Assembly: GCF_020819555.1 (NCBI RefSeq)
Contig: NZ_JAJHJB010000004.1
Coordinates: 62,001-126,000 of the forward strand
Length of the DNA stretch: 64,000 bases
Direction of reading: 5' to 3'
Origin: Pelosinus baikalensis
GTDB taxonomy: Bacteria > Bacillota > Negativicutes > DSM-13327
Below the pieces are notes generated by a model, which saw nothing but the letters and a program-made list of their open reading frames with translations, ran no database searches and was not told the DNA's origin. Positions within the stretch are counted from its first letter, which is position 1. Each line of letters opens with the position of its first letter. Below are positions 26,146 to 35,202 of this stretch, piece by piece. A program made the translations under genes and the position numbers.

Positions 26146-26565
26146 ATGAATTCTTTAGATGAATTGACACATGAGTTATTTACTTTTTTTAATGGTTTTT
26201 CTTCATGGGAAAACTCCGTAATAAAGACGAGTGAACTGTCTGTTTCGGAAGCCCATGCCATAGAAATATTGGGAACACATGGTCAAATGAAGATGAAAAC
26301 TCTTGCAGGGCATCTGGGAGTGACGACCGGTACCACTACGGTTACTGTTGATCGCCTGGAAAAGAAAGACTATGCCAGAAGAGAGTCTGTGAAGGAAGAC
26401 CGTCGCATTCATTTAATTACGCTAACTCAAAAAGGTCAGCAGGCTTTTGCTGAGCATCATCAGTATCATTCTAATTTAACTGAACAGATACTTTCTGTTC
26501 TTTCCAGTGAAGAAAATGAACAATTGATAAATATACTTAAGAAAATTAATGCGGAGGCTTTTTAG
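26146..26565 (+). CDS. MarR family regulator of metal ATPase operon
   Basis: 139 residues, winged helix with MKTLAGHLGVTTGTTTVTVD and wing KEDRRIHLITLTQKG. It is two bases before the ATPase gene. Zinc-sensing MarR proteins of the AdcR/ZitR type exist, and the residues EAHAIE, H and the C-terminal HHQYH could bind metal; this is only suggestive. AAAGGAGTTG precedes the ATG. Confidence 0.85.
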   Translation: MNSLDELTHELFTFFNGFSSWENSVIKTSELSVSEAHAIEILGTHGQMKMKTLAGHLGVTTGTTTVTVDRLEKKDYARRESVKEDRRIHLITLTQKGQQAFAEHHQYHSNLTEQILSVLSSEENEQLINILKKINAEAF

Positions 26566-26567
26566 GT

Positions 26568-28472
26568 ATGGAAGTTGAAAGCAGACAAATGGCAAAAGCA
26601 GAAATTACTGAGCACGCTGAGCATATGGAACATGGGGCAGGAGGCCATGTTCGAGATTATGTGGTCATTGCATCCACATCGATCTTGTTATTAAGCAGTT
26701 GGTTTCAGTGGCTGCCACAAATTTTTGGCATTGATACAACGCTGATTGCTGCTATCATCGGTGGAGTACCCATTGTGAAAGAAGCAATTACAGCTATTTA
26801 TAAAAGAGGAGATACCAGGGTTGGTCTCTTAGTAAGTATTGCAATTATTGCTTCCATCGCCATTGGTGAATATTTAGCAGCTGCTGAAGTTGCTCTTATT
26901 ATGACGATCGGAGAGATGTTAGAACATATCACCTTGGAAAAATCAAATACTGCATTAAAAAAACTTGCGGAACTATCACCATTGCAAGCTCGTATTATAG
27001 AGGATGGAACAGAACGAGAAATTGCAGCCGAATTAGTACGGACTGGAGATAAGCTGTTGATAAAACCTGGAGAAAAAATCCCGGTTGATGGTATGGTAGT
27101 CAGTGGGCAGGCTACAGTCGATCAGGCTACGATAACGGGTGAATCTATACCTGTTGAATGTCGTAATGGTGCGAGTGTCTTCGGCGGTACGATTGTAACT
27201 ATGGGGAGTATTGAGATTGTAGCGACGAAGGTTGGGCAAGATACGGCTTTAGGTCATATTATTCGAATGGTAAAAGAGGCTCAGGCCAATAAGGCACCGA
27301 GTGCGCGAATCATCGATCGCTGGGCGAATTGGTTTGTTCCATTAAGCTTGGCGATTGCAGTATTAGTCTACCTAGTAACGGGAGATATTGTACGAGGCGT
27401 TACAATTTTAATTGTATTCTGCCCCTGTGCGATGTTATTGAGTACACCTACCGCTGTGGCTGCAGCCATTGGGGCGGCAGCTCGTCGGGGTATTTTAATT
27501 AAGGGCGGGGAAATATTAGAAAAAGTGGGAGCACTAGATACAATTTTATTTGACAAAACAGGTACAATCACACTTGGGAAGCCTTCATTAAAAGAGATTC
27601 GCGGCTATAATGGCTGGCAAAGAAATGAGCTGCTGGCAATTGCAGCAGGAATAGAAAAGCGCTCCGAGCATCATTTGGCAAAAGCAATTATTGAGGAGGC
27701 CCAAAAAGAAAACATATCCTTTGTTGAGCCATCTTATTGGGAGCCTGTCATTGGTCAAGGTATAGTTGCAGAAAAAGATGGTGACCATTTCTTATTGGGA
27801 AATCAATCCTTGATGGAATCCAAAGATATAGGGCTTACAGCAGAGCAGCAGGAATATTGTTCTGAAAACCAAAAATCAGGAGCCACCGTCGTTTTTATAG
27901 CCGTAAATGGCATGATAAGCGGGATACTGACAATACAAGATCCCATTCGGACGGGTTCGAAAGAGGCAATTAACGCCTTAAAACGTGAAAAAATTACAAA
28001 AATAGTGATGCTGACGGGCGATGCCTCAAGGGTTGGAGAGGCTGTCGGGAAGCAAGTGGATGTTCCTATCGTTCATGGAGATCTACTACCCACAGATAAA
28101 GTCAGCTATGTGGAAACATATCAACGTTCAGGCTGTAATGTAGCAATGATTGGGGATGGAATCAACGATGCGCCAGCGCTAGCCAAGGCGAATATTGGGA
28201 TTGCCATGGGATACTCTGGAACGGATATTGCCATTGAGGCTGCAGATATTGTATTACTGTCCGATGACCTGAAAAGGGTGCCTGAGACAATACAGAAAAG
28301 CCGCAAGGCGATTCGTACCATTTGGCAGAATATTGTAGTAGCAAATGTGATTAACTTTGCAGCAATTATTTTGGCTGCTCTTGGTCTGTTAGGACCTGTT
28401 GCCGCTGCTATTGTGCATAATGTTGGTTCCATTTTAGTCGTATTGAACTCTGCGCGTTTATTACGTAATTGA
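26568..28472 (+). CDS. P1B-type heavy-metal ATPase without HMA domain
   Basis: 634 residues. A short His-rich N-terminus (HAEHMEHGAGGH) replaces the usual metal-binding domains. The transport site is CPC in VFCPCAMLLSTP; DKTGTITLG, SEHHLAKA and GDGINDAPALA are present. The specificity is probably Zn, Cd or Co. It is shorter than the ATPase at 9505 and differs in regulation (MarR instead of ArsR). GGAGG inside the end of marR serves it. Confidence 0.9.
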   Translation: MEVESRQMAKAEITEHAEHMEHGAGGHVRDYVVIASTSILLLSSWFQWLPQIFGIDTTLIAAIIGGVPIVKEAITAIYKRGDTRVGLLVSIAIIASIAIGEYLAAAEVALIMTIGEMLEHITLEKSNTALKKLAELSPLQARIIEDGTEREIAAELVRTGDKLLIKPGEKIPVDGMVVSGQATVDQATITGESIPVECRNGASVFGGTIVTMGSIEIVATKVGQDTALGHIIRMVKEAQANKAPSARIIDRWANWFVPLSLAIAVLVYLVTGDIVRGVTILIVFCPCAMLLSTPTAVAAAIGAAARRGILIKGGEILEKVGALDTILFDKTGTITLGKPSLKEIRGYNGWQRNELLAIAAGIEKRSEHHLAKAIIEEAQKENISFVEPSYWEPVIGQGIVAEKDGDHFLLGNQSLMESKDIGLTAEQQEYCSENQKSGATVVFIAVNGMISGILTIQDPIRTGSKEAINALKREKITKIVMLTGDASRVGEAVGKQVDVPIVHGDLLPTDKVSYVETYQRSGCNVAMIGDGINDAPALAKANIGIAMGYSGTDIAIEAADIVLLSDDLKRVPETIQKSRKAIRTIWQNIVVANVINFAAIILAALGLLGPVAAAIVHNVGSILVVLNSARLLRN

Positions 28473-28516
28473 TTATGTAGAGTGAACAAGAGATATGGTT
28501 ATCGTACAACGTATAC

Positions 28517-28561
28517 AAAACTCCTGTAAGATGGATTTTATCTCAATCTTGCAGGAGTTTT
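28517..28561 (+). terminator. Terminator of the MarR-ATPase operon
   Basis: AAAACTCCTGTAAGAT pairs with ATCTTGCAGGAGTTTT (one G-U), followed by TGCATTTTTA. Confidence 0.8.
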
Positions 28562-28648
28562 GCATTTTTATAGTAATATAGAAAATATAAAAAAGACTAT
28601 GATTGAGATATACTTATATCCAGATTTAAATAGTGGGAGGGCCCTATA

Positions 28649-29320
28649 ATGAAAAATCTAGGAGGACCGCAGGGAAAACAATTATTTAGCCAATTGCCTG
28701 GACCTATTGTAACCCAATATTTAAGTCACTGTCTTACTAAAAAATATAAAAAGAAAGCAGAGATTTTTGGACCAGAGGAGCATTCTGAGTATATTTATCT
28801 TGTGGTCAGCGGCAGAATTCGTGTGTATTTACGGTACCCAAACGGTAAAGAGTTCACTCTCACGCTGCTGGATGCGGGCGATACTTATAGTGGTCATACC
28901 CGTGCTTTTGGTCAGGCGATTGCCGATAGCGAAATTTTATTTATTCCTGTAGATGCATTTCGAAATTTGCTCATGGAAGTTCCTTCCTTCGCGATGACCG
29001 TAATCGGAGTGCTGGGAGACTCCTTAAAAAATTCAATTAACACCATTGAAAGTCTTGTTTTTAAAGAAGTGAATAAACGGCTCTATCAGTTCATTTATAG
29101 CCTGGCTTTGTCTAGTGACAGACAAGAATTACATTCCTTCCAGGTTAATATCGGGTTAACCCATCAGCAGATTGCTACGATTGTGGGAAGCACAAGGCAG
29201 ACGGTGAACACATTCTTTAATAATCTGCAAAAAGAAGGAGTACTCATTCTTGGAAAGGATAAGATTATCATTCAAAAATTTGATATCATTATGGAGCGAG
29301 CCAAGGATGATGATGAATAG
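28649..29320 (+). CDS. cooA: CooA-like CO-sensing Crp/Fnr regulator
   Basis: 223 residues. A cAMP-type sensor domain (LVVSGRIRVYL), dimer helix and HTH (LTHQQIATIVGSTRQTVNTF). It resembles CooA along its length, including GDTYSGHTRAFG with His83 where CooA has its heme ligand (His77 in Rhodospirillum); the Cys two residues before is a Ser here. Even the acidic tail (KDDDE) is similar. Located before cooS with a CooA-type box in between, so it should switch on CO dehydrogenase when CO binds its heme. Confidence 0.85.
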   Translation: MKNLGGPQGKQLFSQLPGPIVTQYLSHCLTKKYKKKAEIFGPEEHSEYIYLVVSGRIRVYLRYPNGKEFTLTLLDAGDTYSGHTRAFGQAIADSEILFIPVDAFRNLLMEVPSFAMTVIGVLGDSLKNSINTIESLVFKEVNKRLYQFIYSLALSSDRQELHSFQVNIGLTHQQIATIVGSTRQTVNTFFNNLQKEGVLILGKDKIIIQKFDIIMERAKDDDE

Positions 29321-29345
29321 AAATATAAAAAAAAACATAAGATTC

Positions 29346-29361
29346 TGTCAGCTAGCCGACA
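29346..29361 (+). promoter_or_regulatory. CooA-binding box upstream of cooS
   Basis: TGTCA-GCTAGC-CGACA matches the CooA site pattern TGTCA-N6-CGACA. A candidate -10 box TATAGA lies at 29388, placing the box centre about 45 bases before the start, near the class II position. The palindrome is followed by ATTTTTATTT, so it might also terminate cooA. Confidence 0.72.
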
Positions 29362-29483
29362 TTTTTATTTCCGTCTCTCTGCTAGTGTATAGATAAGTAG
29401 ACTAAAGAACCGGGTGGATGTTTTTCTCCAGCTGGTTTAAAGTTGAACTTATTTTAGGATAAATTTGAGGGGGAGGATTTACA

Positions 29484-31445
29484 ATGCCTAAGACTCAGGA
29501 TCACACTCATACGCAGAGGATCTCTTTGGATCATGACTTTGAAGTTCTTTACGAGAAGGCTTGTGAAGCAGGTATTGACACAGCATTTTCTCGGGCAAAA
29601 CAAACCCCTGTTCCTTGTCCTTTTGGGTCTGCAGGAGTTTGCTGTAGACACTGTTTGGAAGGTCCATGCCGTATAGGATTAAATGGCAAAGGACCCCAGG
29701 AAGGCATATGTGGAGCGAATGGAGATACGATTGTTGCTCGCAACTTATTAACGATGATGATCGAAGGTGCGGCAGGACACGCCGAGCATGGCAGAGAGAC
29801 TGCCTTGGCATTATTAGAAGCCTCAGAGGGGCATTCTGATTATCAGATTAAAGGTGTGGAAAAGTTATATCAGGTAGCTGCTGGTCTGGGAATTGAAACG
29901 AATGGCAAAGCAGTGGAGGATATTGGAAAGCAAGTGGCTCTCAAGGCATTAGAAGACTTTCAGAAACAAGCAGGGGCGATGAATTGGCTAACGCTTCACG
30001 CCCAGCAGCAATCAATCGATAAGTGGGATGAGCTTGGTATAACCCCTGTTAACATTCATTTAGAGATTTCCAAAGCTGTTACCCGAACATCAATGGGATG
30101 CGATGCTGATCCGATAAACCTTCTTTTGGGCTGCTTGACCATGGGATTGGTAGATGGCTTTGGCGGTCTGCATTTGTCTTCGGATTTACAAGACATTCTT
30201 TTTGGTGTACCTAAATTGGTCAAATCCAATTTTAGACTCGGCGTAATAAAAAAAGAAATGGTTAATATTGCAGTACATGGTCATGTTCCTTTATTGTCGG
30301 AGAAAATTGTAGAATGGTCTCGAAAATTATCGGAAGAAGCAAAAGCTGCTGGAGCCGCAGGCATTAATGTTGTGGGGATTTGCTGTTCCGGTAATGAAAT
30401 GCTCATGCGTCATGGCATACCTGCAGCTTCTAGTTTTTCATCTCAGGAACTGGTCATTGTAACGGGTATGCTCGAAGCAATGATCGTAGACGTGCAGTGC
30501 ATTATGCCTGGCATTCAAAAAGTAGCGGAATGTTATCACACCGAGATTATTACAACTCTGCCTTATGTTAAGATTGCAGGATCTACCCATGTTAATTTCC
30601 ACACGGATAAGGCGGATAAAGCGGCTCAGGATATTGTTCGCAAAGCAATTGCCAACTTCCCCAAAAGAGATCATCAGAAAATTACCAGCTTTACCGGCAC
30701 TGTAGAAGCATATGCGGGTTTTTCCAACGAACAAATCATAGAAGCGCTAAGTGCGTTAAATAAAGAAGATCCCCTTAAGCCCTTGCTTGATGCAATAACC
30801 AGCGGAGCCATTCGGGGTGTTGCAGCCATCGTTGGTTGTACAAATGTCCGTGAATTTCAAGACTGGGGAAATGTTACTGTTGCCAAAGAGTTGCTCAAGA
30901 ATAATGTTCTAGTCGTTGCTACAGGTTGTTCGGCTCATTCTTTAGCAAAACATAACTTGATGAACATGCAAGGCTTGGAATACTGTGGTGAATCCTTGCG
31001 GGGTGTCTTAAAGGCGATTGGGCAAGCTGCTGGGCTTGAATCTCTGCCGCCGACTCTTCATATGGGAAGCTGTGTGGATAATTCCCGTCCTGCCGATCTG
31101 TTGACGGCTGTGGCAAATCGATTAGGTGTGGAAGTTAAGGATTTGCCTGCAGTTGGATCTTGCCCGGAAACCCATAGCCCGAAAGCATTGGTCATTGGTA
31201 CGTACTTTTTAGCCAATGGGGTGGATGTTCACGTTGGTGTGAATCCTCAAGTATCCGGTTCTCAGTTTGTTACAGATGTACTATGCAATGGTGCGAAAGA
31301 TGACGGTTTGAATTTAGAAAAGCTTTTTGGCGGTAAATTGATCTATGAAAAAGATCCGGTGAAGGCAGCAGCTATTTTGTTAAGACGAATTGAAGAAAAG
31401 CGCCTGGCGCTGGGGCTCAGTTCAAAATTGGAGTCAGCAATATGA
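29484..31445 (+). CDS. cooS: Anaerobic Ni-carbon-monoxide dehydrogenase catalytic subunit
   Basis: 653 residues. The N-terminal CPFGSAGVCCRHCLEGPCRIG-like stretch (45-65) binds the B and D clusters. The Ni-Fe C-cluster ligands appear complete: His265 (HGHVP), Cys300/301 (GICCSGNE), Cys339 (VQCIMPG), Cys452 (VGCTNV), Cys482 (ATGCSA) and Cys530 (MGSCVDNSR). It oxidises CO to CO2 in the cytoplasm. GGGGGAGG precedes the ATG. No acetyl-CoA synthase or Ech-type hydrogenase is linked, so electron partner and role (energy, detoxification, CO2 reduction) are open. Confidence 0.95.
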   Translation: MPKTQDHTHTQRISLDHDFEVLYEKACEAGIDTAFSRAKQTPVPCPFGSAGVCCRHCLEGPCRIGLNGKGPQEGICGANGDTIVARNLLTMMIEGAAGHAEHGRETALALLEASEGHSDYQIKGVEKLYQVAAGLGIETNGKAVEDIGKQVALKALEDFQKQAGAMNWLTLHAQQQSIDKWDELGITPVNIHLEISKAVTRTSMGCDADPINLLLGCLTMGLVDGFGGLHLSSDLQDILFGVPKLVKSNFRLGVIKKEMVNIAVHGHVPLLSEKIVEWSRKLSEEAKAAGAAGINVVGICCSGNEMLMRHGIPAASSFSSQELVIVTGMLEAMIVDVQCIMPGIQKVAECYHTEIITTLPYVKIAGSTHVNFHTDKADKAAQDIVRKAIANFPKRDHQKITSFTGTVEAYAGFSNEQIIEALSALNKEDPLKPLLDAITSGAIRGVAAIVGCTNVREFQDWGNVTVAKELLKNNVLVVATGCSAHSLAKHNLMNMQGLEYCGESLRGVLKAIGQAAGLESLPPTLHMGSCVDNSRPADLLTAVANRLGVEVKDLPAVGSCPETHSPKALVIGTYFLANGVDVHVGVNPQVSGSQFVTDVLCNGAKDDGLNLEKLFGGKLIYEKDPVKAAAILLRRIEEKRLALGLSSKLESAI

Positions 31446-32239
31446 AAGAAAAAGGGATAAAGATTGCCATATCCGGTAAGGGCGGTGTGGGTAAAACAAC
31501 GCTGGCATCACTGCTGTGCCATATTTTATCCCGAAAGAAAAGTAAGGTGCTTGCCGTTGATGCAGATCCTGATGCCAATCTTGGTATGGCACTGGGATTC
31601 AGCTCAGGGCTTCTTGCTCAAGCAACAACCATTGCCCAGGATGAGAAGCTGATTGAAGAACGTACTGGAGCAGTTCCCGGAGAATTCGGTGGCTGGTTTG
31701 CACTAAACCCCTTTGTAGAAGATATACCGGAGAAATATGTAGTAAAACAAGGGAATATCAGTCTATTGCAGATGGGGGCTAAATCCACAGGTGGTACAGG
31801 ATGTGCATGTCCCCAAAGTATATTGCTGAAATCTCTCTTAAACCATTTGGTAGTAGAGCGGGATGAAGCAGTTATTGTTGATATGGAAGCAGGTTTAGAG
31901 CATTTAGGGCGGGGTACTGCCGAAGGTGTAGATGCCTTTATTATTGTAGTGGAGCCTGGGCAGCGCAGCTTTGCTACCGCACGTGCCGTTGCCAAAATGG
32001 CCAGAGATTTAAGTGTTCAAAACGTGTATGTTGTTGTGAGTAAGCTTCACGGAGTCAATGCATCCTCTATCAAAGATGAACTGCAGAATTTAAACGTAAT
32101 TGGTTTTCTGCCCTATAAAGTAGAGGCGGTTTTTGCCGATCTGCAAGGAAAGACGATCTTTGATTTGTGTCCCGACCTGGTAGAAGAAGCCGCTGCTATT
32201 TTAGATCGAATTGATAAAGAACTGGCAGAAGTTGATTAA
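31442..32239 (+). CDS. cooC: CO dehydrogenase nickel-insertion ATPase
   Basis: 265 residues of the MinD/ParA class: GKGGVGKTT (12-20), the DADPDANLG switch and the metal-binding CxC at Cys121-Cys123 (GTGCACPQ). CooC dimers insert Ni into the C-cluster of CooS with ATP hydrolysis. Overlaps the cooS stop by four bases (ATGA), so the two are coupled. Confidence 0.93.
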   Translation: MKEKGIKIAISGKGGVGKTTLASLLCHILSRKKSKVLAVDADPDANLGMALGFSSGLLAQATTIAQDEKLIEERTGAVPGEFGGWFALNPFVEDIPEKYVVKQGNISLLQMGAKSTGGTGCACPQSILLKSLLNHLVVERDEAVIVDMEAGLEHLGRGTAEGVDAFIIVVEPGQRSFATARAVAKMARDLSVQNVYVVVSKLHGVNASSIKDELQNLNVIGFLPYKVEAVFADLQGKTIFDLCPDLVEEAAAILDRIDKELAEVD

Positions 32240-32262
32240 AAAAACCAAGTGTAAATAAGTAG

Positions 32263-32313
32263 ATAGGAAGAAGCCAGGAGTATCAATTGACAATACTCCT
32301 GGCTTCTTCCTAT
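32263..32313 (+). terminator. Very long perfect hairpin after cooC
   Basis: Two perfectly complementary 21-base arms (32263-32283 and 32293-32313) around a 9-base loop. The core is AGCCAGGAGTAT/ATACTCCTGGCT. Only a weak T tract follows, so it may protect or process the mRNA as well as terminate. Confidence 0.65.
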
Positions 32314-32331
32314 TTACAGTATAGATTTTAT

Positions 32332-32485
32332 GAACTATAAAGGTATAAGACAGCTGATACGGCATACAAGATATAAATAGACCCCTTTGTGTCCTTCGCG
32401 TCTTTGCGGTTCAAAATCGTTTTATTTTACCCTATCTGTATTTTCTCTGTGTTCTCTGCGCCTCTGTTTTTCTGTTTTAAAAGAT
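32332..32485. repeat. Dispersed repeat, composite CAAAG and CAGAG copy
   Basis: GAACTATAAAGG (decayed left arm), CCCTTTGTGTCCTTCGCGTC and TTGCGGTTC, then the CAGAG-type right half CTCTGTGTTCTCTGCGCCTC. Two repeat variants are thus joined here. Confidence 0.7.
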
Positions 32486-32546
32486 AACTATTCTATGTTA
32501 TTATGGATGAAGAAGAATTATTATATGGAAAACGGAGGATCATGAA

Positions 32547-33500
32547 GTGAAAAAAATCATTGTATTCCTACTTATATGTGCTATGACGGTTGTTCTCGGA
32601 GCTTGCGCTAACAGTAAAAAAGAAGGCGCTGATTCAAAGTCGGGACAACTGCAGAATATTACCATTGGGCTTATGCCTGATGTGGATTCCATTCCCTTCA
32701 TCATTGCCCAGGAAAAGGGATATTTTAAAGAAGAAGGAGTAACGGTAATACTCAAACCATTTCGAAGTGCTGTAGACCGGGATAGTGCCTTGCAAAGCGG
32801 CAATTTAGACGGAGCGATTTCGGATATGCTGGCAGAAGCCTTTGCTAAGGAAGGTGGATTTGATACCGTGATTACCTCTTTGACAAGCGGCAGTTATAAG
32901 CTGGTCATTAACAAAGATGAAAAGATTACATCCATTAAAGAGCTGAAAGGCAAGGATGTCGCTATATCAAAAAATACAATTATTGAATATGTAACGGATA
33001 AGATTATGGCAGAAGGGGGACTTGCTCCAGAGGACATTCATAAAGTTGTGATCCCTCAAATTCCCACAAGGCTGGAAATGCTGCAAAGCGGCAAGGTGGC
33101 TGCTGCCACTCTGCCGGAGCCCATGGCAAGTATTGCTGTGCGCAATGGTGGCAAGTTACTAAATAGTTCAGATCAACTGGGCATCAATCCTGGAGTTCTG
33201 ATTTTTACTACTAAGGCAGTGAATGAAAAAGATAAGGAACTTCAAGGGATGTATCGAGCTTACAATAAAGCCATAGAGTATCTAGCCAAGGAGCCTATGG
33301 ACAATTATATTGACCTGTTAATCGAAAAAGGCGGTTTTCCTGAAAGTGTGAAAGGTGCGCTGGTCCTGCCTCAATATAAGAAAGCTGTGGCACCAGGGGT
33401 AGCCGATGTTGAAGATTGTGTGACATGGCTTCAAGCTAGACAATTGATCCAAAAGGTCTATCCCTACAAAGAATTGGTTGATGATCGGTTTGTAAGGTAA
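32547..33500 (+). CDS. ABC transporter substrate-binding lipoprotein (NrtA/TauA/NMT1-like)
   Basis: 317 residues from a GTG with GGAGGA upstream. Lipoprotein signal with lipobox LGAC at Cys20. The mature part is a type II binding protein: IGLMPDVDSIPFIIAQEKGY and FKEEGVTVIL at the start, then IKELKGKDVAISKNT and LPEPMASIAVRNGG. Such proteins feed aromatic sulfonate, nitrate or pyrimidine transporters. The ligand is unknown. Because the operon follows cooC it may serve the CO dehydrogenase metabolism. Confidence 0.88.
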   Translation: MKKIIVFLLICAMTVVLGACANSKKEGADSKSGQLQNITIGLMPDVDSIPFIIAQEKGYFKEEGVTVILKPFRSAVDRDSALQSGNLDGAISDMLAEAFAKEGGFDTVITSLTSGSYKLVINKDEKITSIKELKGKDVAISKNTIIEYVTDKIMAEGGLAPEDIHKVVIPQIPTRLEMLQSGKVAAATLPEPMASIAVRNGGKLLNSSDQLGINPGVLIFTTKAVNEKDKELQGMYRAYNKAIEYLAKEPMDNYIDLLIEKGGFPESVKGALVLPQYKKAVAPGVADVEDCVTWLQARQLIQKVYPYKELVDDRFVR

Positions 33501-34252
33501 TGATTCAGATTAAGAACTTAAACGTTACCTATGAAGCCATGGGAGAGGGATACGTTGCTCTTGAAAATATTAATCTGGAGCTTGGGGCAGGAGAAACCTG
33601 CGCTATTATTGGACCTTCTGGCTGCGGCAAGTCCACGCTTTTAAAAGTATTGGCAGGGATTATCAGAAAATATGAAGGTGTAGTAGAAATAAATGGACAG
33701 CCTATTATGCCGATGAAGCAGAAAATTGGCTTTATTCCCCAAAACTATGGACTGCTGCCTTGGAAGAATGTATATGAAAATATCCGGTTGAGTGCCAAAA
33801 TTAAAAATAAAAAAGAGAGCGACCATTCTAAAGAATTGGATTTTTTTATTCAGCAGTTAGGACTTGCAGGCTTGGAAGGCAGGTATCCTGGAGAATTAAG
33901 TGGAGGGCAGCAGCAGCGGGTTGCTTTGGCTCGCTCCTTTTTGCTAAAGCCGGATTTGCTATTAATGGATGAGCCCTTTTCTGCTTTAGATGCGATGACG
34001 CGAGAAGAAATACAAAATGTTTTCTTGGATGTTTGGCGCAAATATTCCGTTTCCACCATTCTTGTCACTCACTATGTAGAAGAAGCCTTGTATTTAGGAC
34101 AAAAGATTGTAATTTTATCTGGTATTCCCGGTACGATCAGTAAAATAATTGATAATCCTCTCTTCGGCATAGACGATATTCGAAACCATCAAGATTTTTT
34201 TCAACTCAGCCTTACACTGCGCAAAATGATAAAAGAGGATTGGTCAAAATGA
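33500..34252 (+). CDS. ABC transporter ATP-binding protein (TauB/SsuB-like)
   Basis: 250 residues with Walker A GPSGCGKST, Q-loop IPQNYGLLPWKNV, signature LSGGQQQRVALARS and Walker B LLLMDEPFSALD. The LLPW Q-loop is typical of the nitrate/taurine importer class. Starts within the stop of the binding-protein gene (TAATG). Confidence 0.93.
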   Translation: MIQIKNLNVTYEAMGEGYVALENINLELGAGETCAIIGPSGCGKSTLLKVLAGIIRKYEGVVEINGQPIMPMKQKIGFIPQNYGLLPWKNVYENIRLSAKIKNKKESDHSKELDFFIQQLGLAGLEGRYPGELSGGQQQRVALARSFLLKPDLLLMDEPFSALDAMTREEIQNVFLDVWRKYSVSTILVTHYVEEALYLGQKIVILSGIPGTISKIIDNPLFGIDDIRNHQDFFQLSLTLRKMIKEDWSK

Positions 34253-34995
34253 TAGAACAGCGAAGGGGAGTTTGGTATCTTTACGGCATACTGATTTTTT
34301 TCACTTTATGGTATATGGCTGCCAGCTTAGTAAATCTGCCAATTATCCCAACGCCTTGGATTGTGATGAAGAATTTACTGGGAATTTTTATTCCCAAAAT
34401 TCTAATTCACGGTTCCTATAGTTTATGGCGTATTGTGGCGGGTGTTATTTTAGCTGTGATTGTCGGGGTTCCTGTAGGTCTATGCATGGGTTATTTTCCA
34501 AAATGGGACAGGGCCTTGTCGCCCATTGTCTATTTAACCTATCCCATACCTAAAATTGCATTATTACCGATTATGATGCTGTTATTGGGATTAGGAGAAG
34601 TATCAAAAATCCTTATGATTTTTTTAATCATTGTTTTTCAGGTCATTATAGCCGTTCGAGATGGAGTCAAAAGTATACCGAAGGAAACATATTATCCTTT
34701 ATATTCATTAGGGGCTACATTTAGTAATATTTTCCGGGAAATTCTCATACCTGCTTCCATGCCTAAATTTTTGACATCGATACGAGTGGCTATGGCAACG
34801 GCAATTTCCGTGCTATTTTTTACAGAAACATTTGGCACTGAGTATGGGATGGGATATTTCATTATGGATGCCTGGATGCGGGTAAATTATTTGGAAATGT
34901 ATTCAGGTATCGTGGTGCTAAGCTGCATGGGGCTGGTTTTATTCGGTGTGATTGATTATTTGGATCGAAAAATATGCCACTGGCAGTATAAATAA
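34249..34995 (+). CDS. ABC transporter permease (TauC/SsuC-like)
   Basis: 248 residues from the ATG at 34249, overlapping the ATPase stop. Six hydrophobic segments and the coupling motif in SLGATFSNIFREILIPASMP (the EAA-like loop) identify a BPD_transp_1 permease. Completes a three-gene importer. Confidence 0.92.
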   Translation: MIEQRRGVWYLYGILIFFTLWYMAASLVNLPIIPTPWIVMKNLLGIFIPKILIHGSYSLWRIVAGVILAVIVGVPVGLCMGYFPKWDRALSPIVYLTYPIPKIALLPIMMLLLGLGEVSKILMIFLIIVFQVIIAVRDGVKSIPKETYYPLYSLGATFSNIFREILIPASMPKFLTSIRVAMATAISVLFFTETFGTEYGMGYFIMDAWMRVNYLEMYSGIVVLSCMGLVLFGVIDYLDRKICHWQYK

Positions 34996-35010
34996 AGTAG
35001 AATGTAGCGT

Positions 35011-35070
35011 ACATCATAAAGTCCCAGTAAATATTCTTATGGAAGAGAATTTACTGGGACTTATGATGGT
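35011..35070 (+). terminator. Long hairpin after the ABC operon
   Basis: CATCATAAAGTCCCAGTAAA pairs with its complement at 35049-35069 with a single bulge, loop of about 16 bases. Confidence 0.6.
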
Positions 35071-35102
35071 TTATTCTCGAAAAAGAACTATAGCCGTAGA
35101 CA

Positions 35103-35175
35103 AGCAAAGGATGAGCATAACTATAAGCGCAGGTTAAGTACAAGGTTGAAGCGTTAGTTATGCTCATCCTTTGCT
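35103..35175. terminator. Second long perfect hairpin, between convergent operons
   Basis: Perfect 21-base arms at 35103-35123 and 35155-35175, core GGATGAGCATAAC / GTTATGCTCATCC, loop 31 bases. It stands before the end of the minus-strand response regulator and may act for both directions. No long T run. Confidence 0.55.
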
Positions 35176-35202
35176 GTCCTAATGAGAAGGCAGCTACTGC
35201 TG

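Noticed and set aside
29346..29361. Simple terminator of cooA
   Set aside because: The palindrome could terminate, but the exact CooA consensus and the position before a -10 box favour a regulator site; both may hold.
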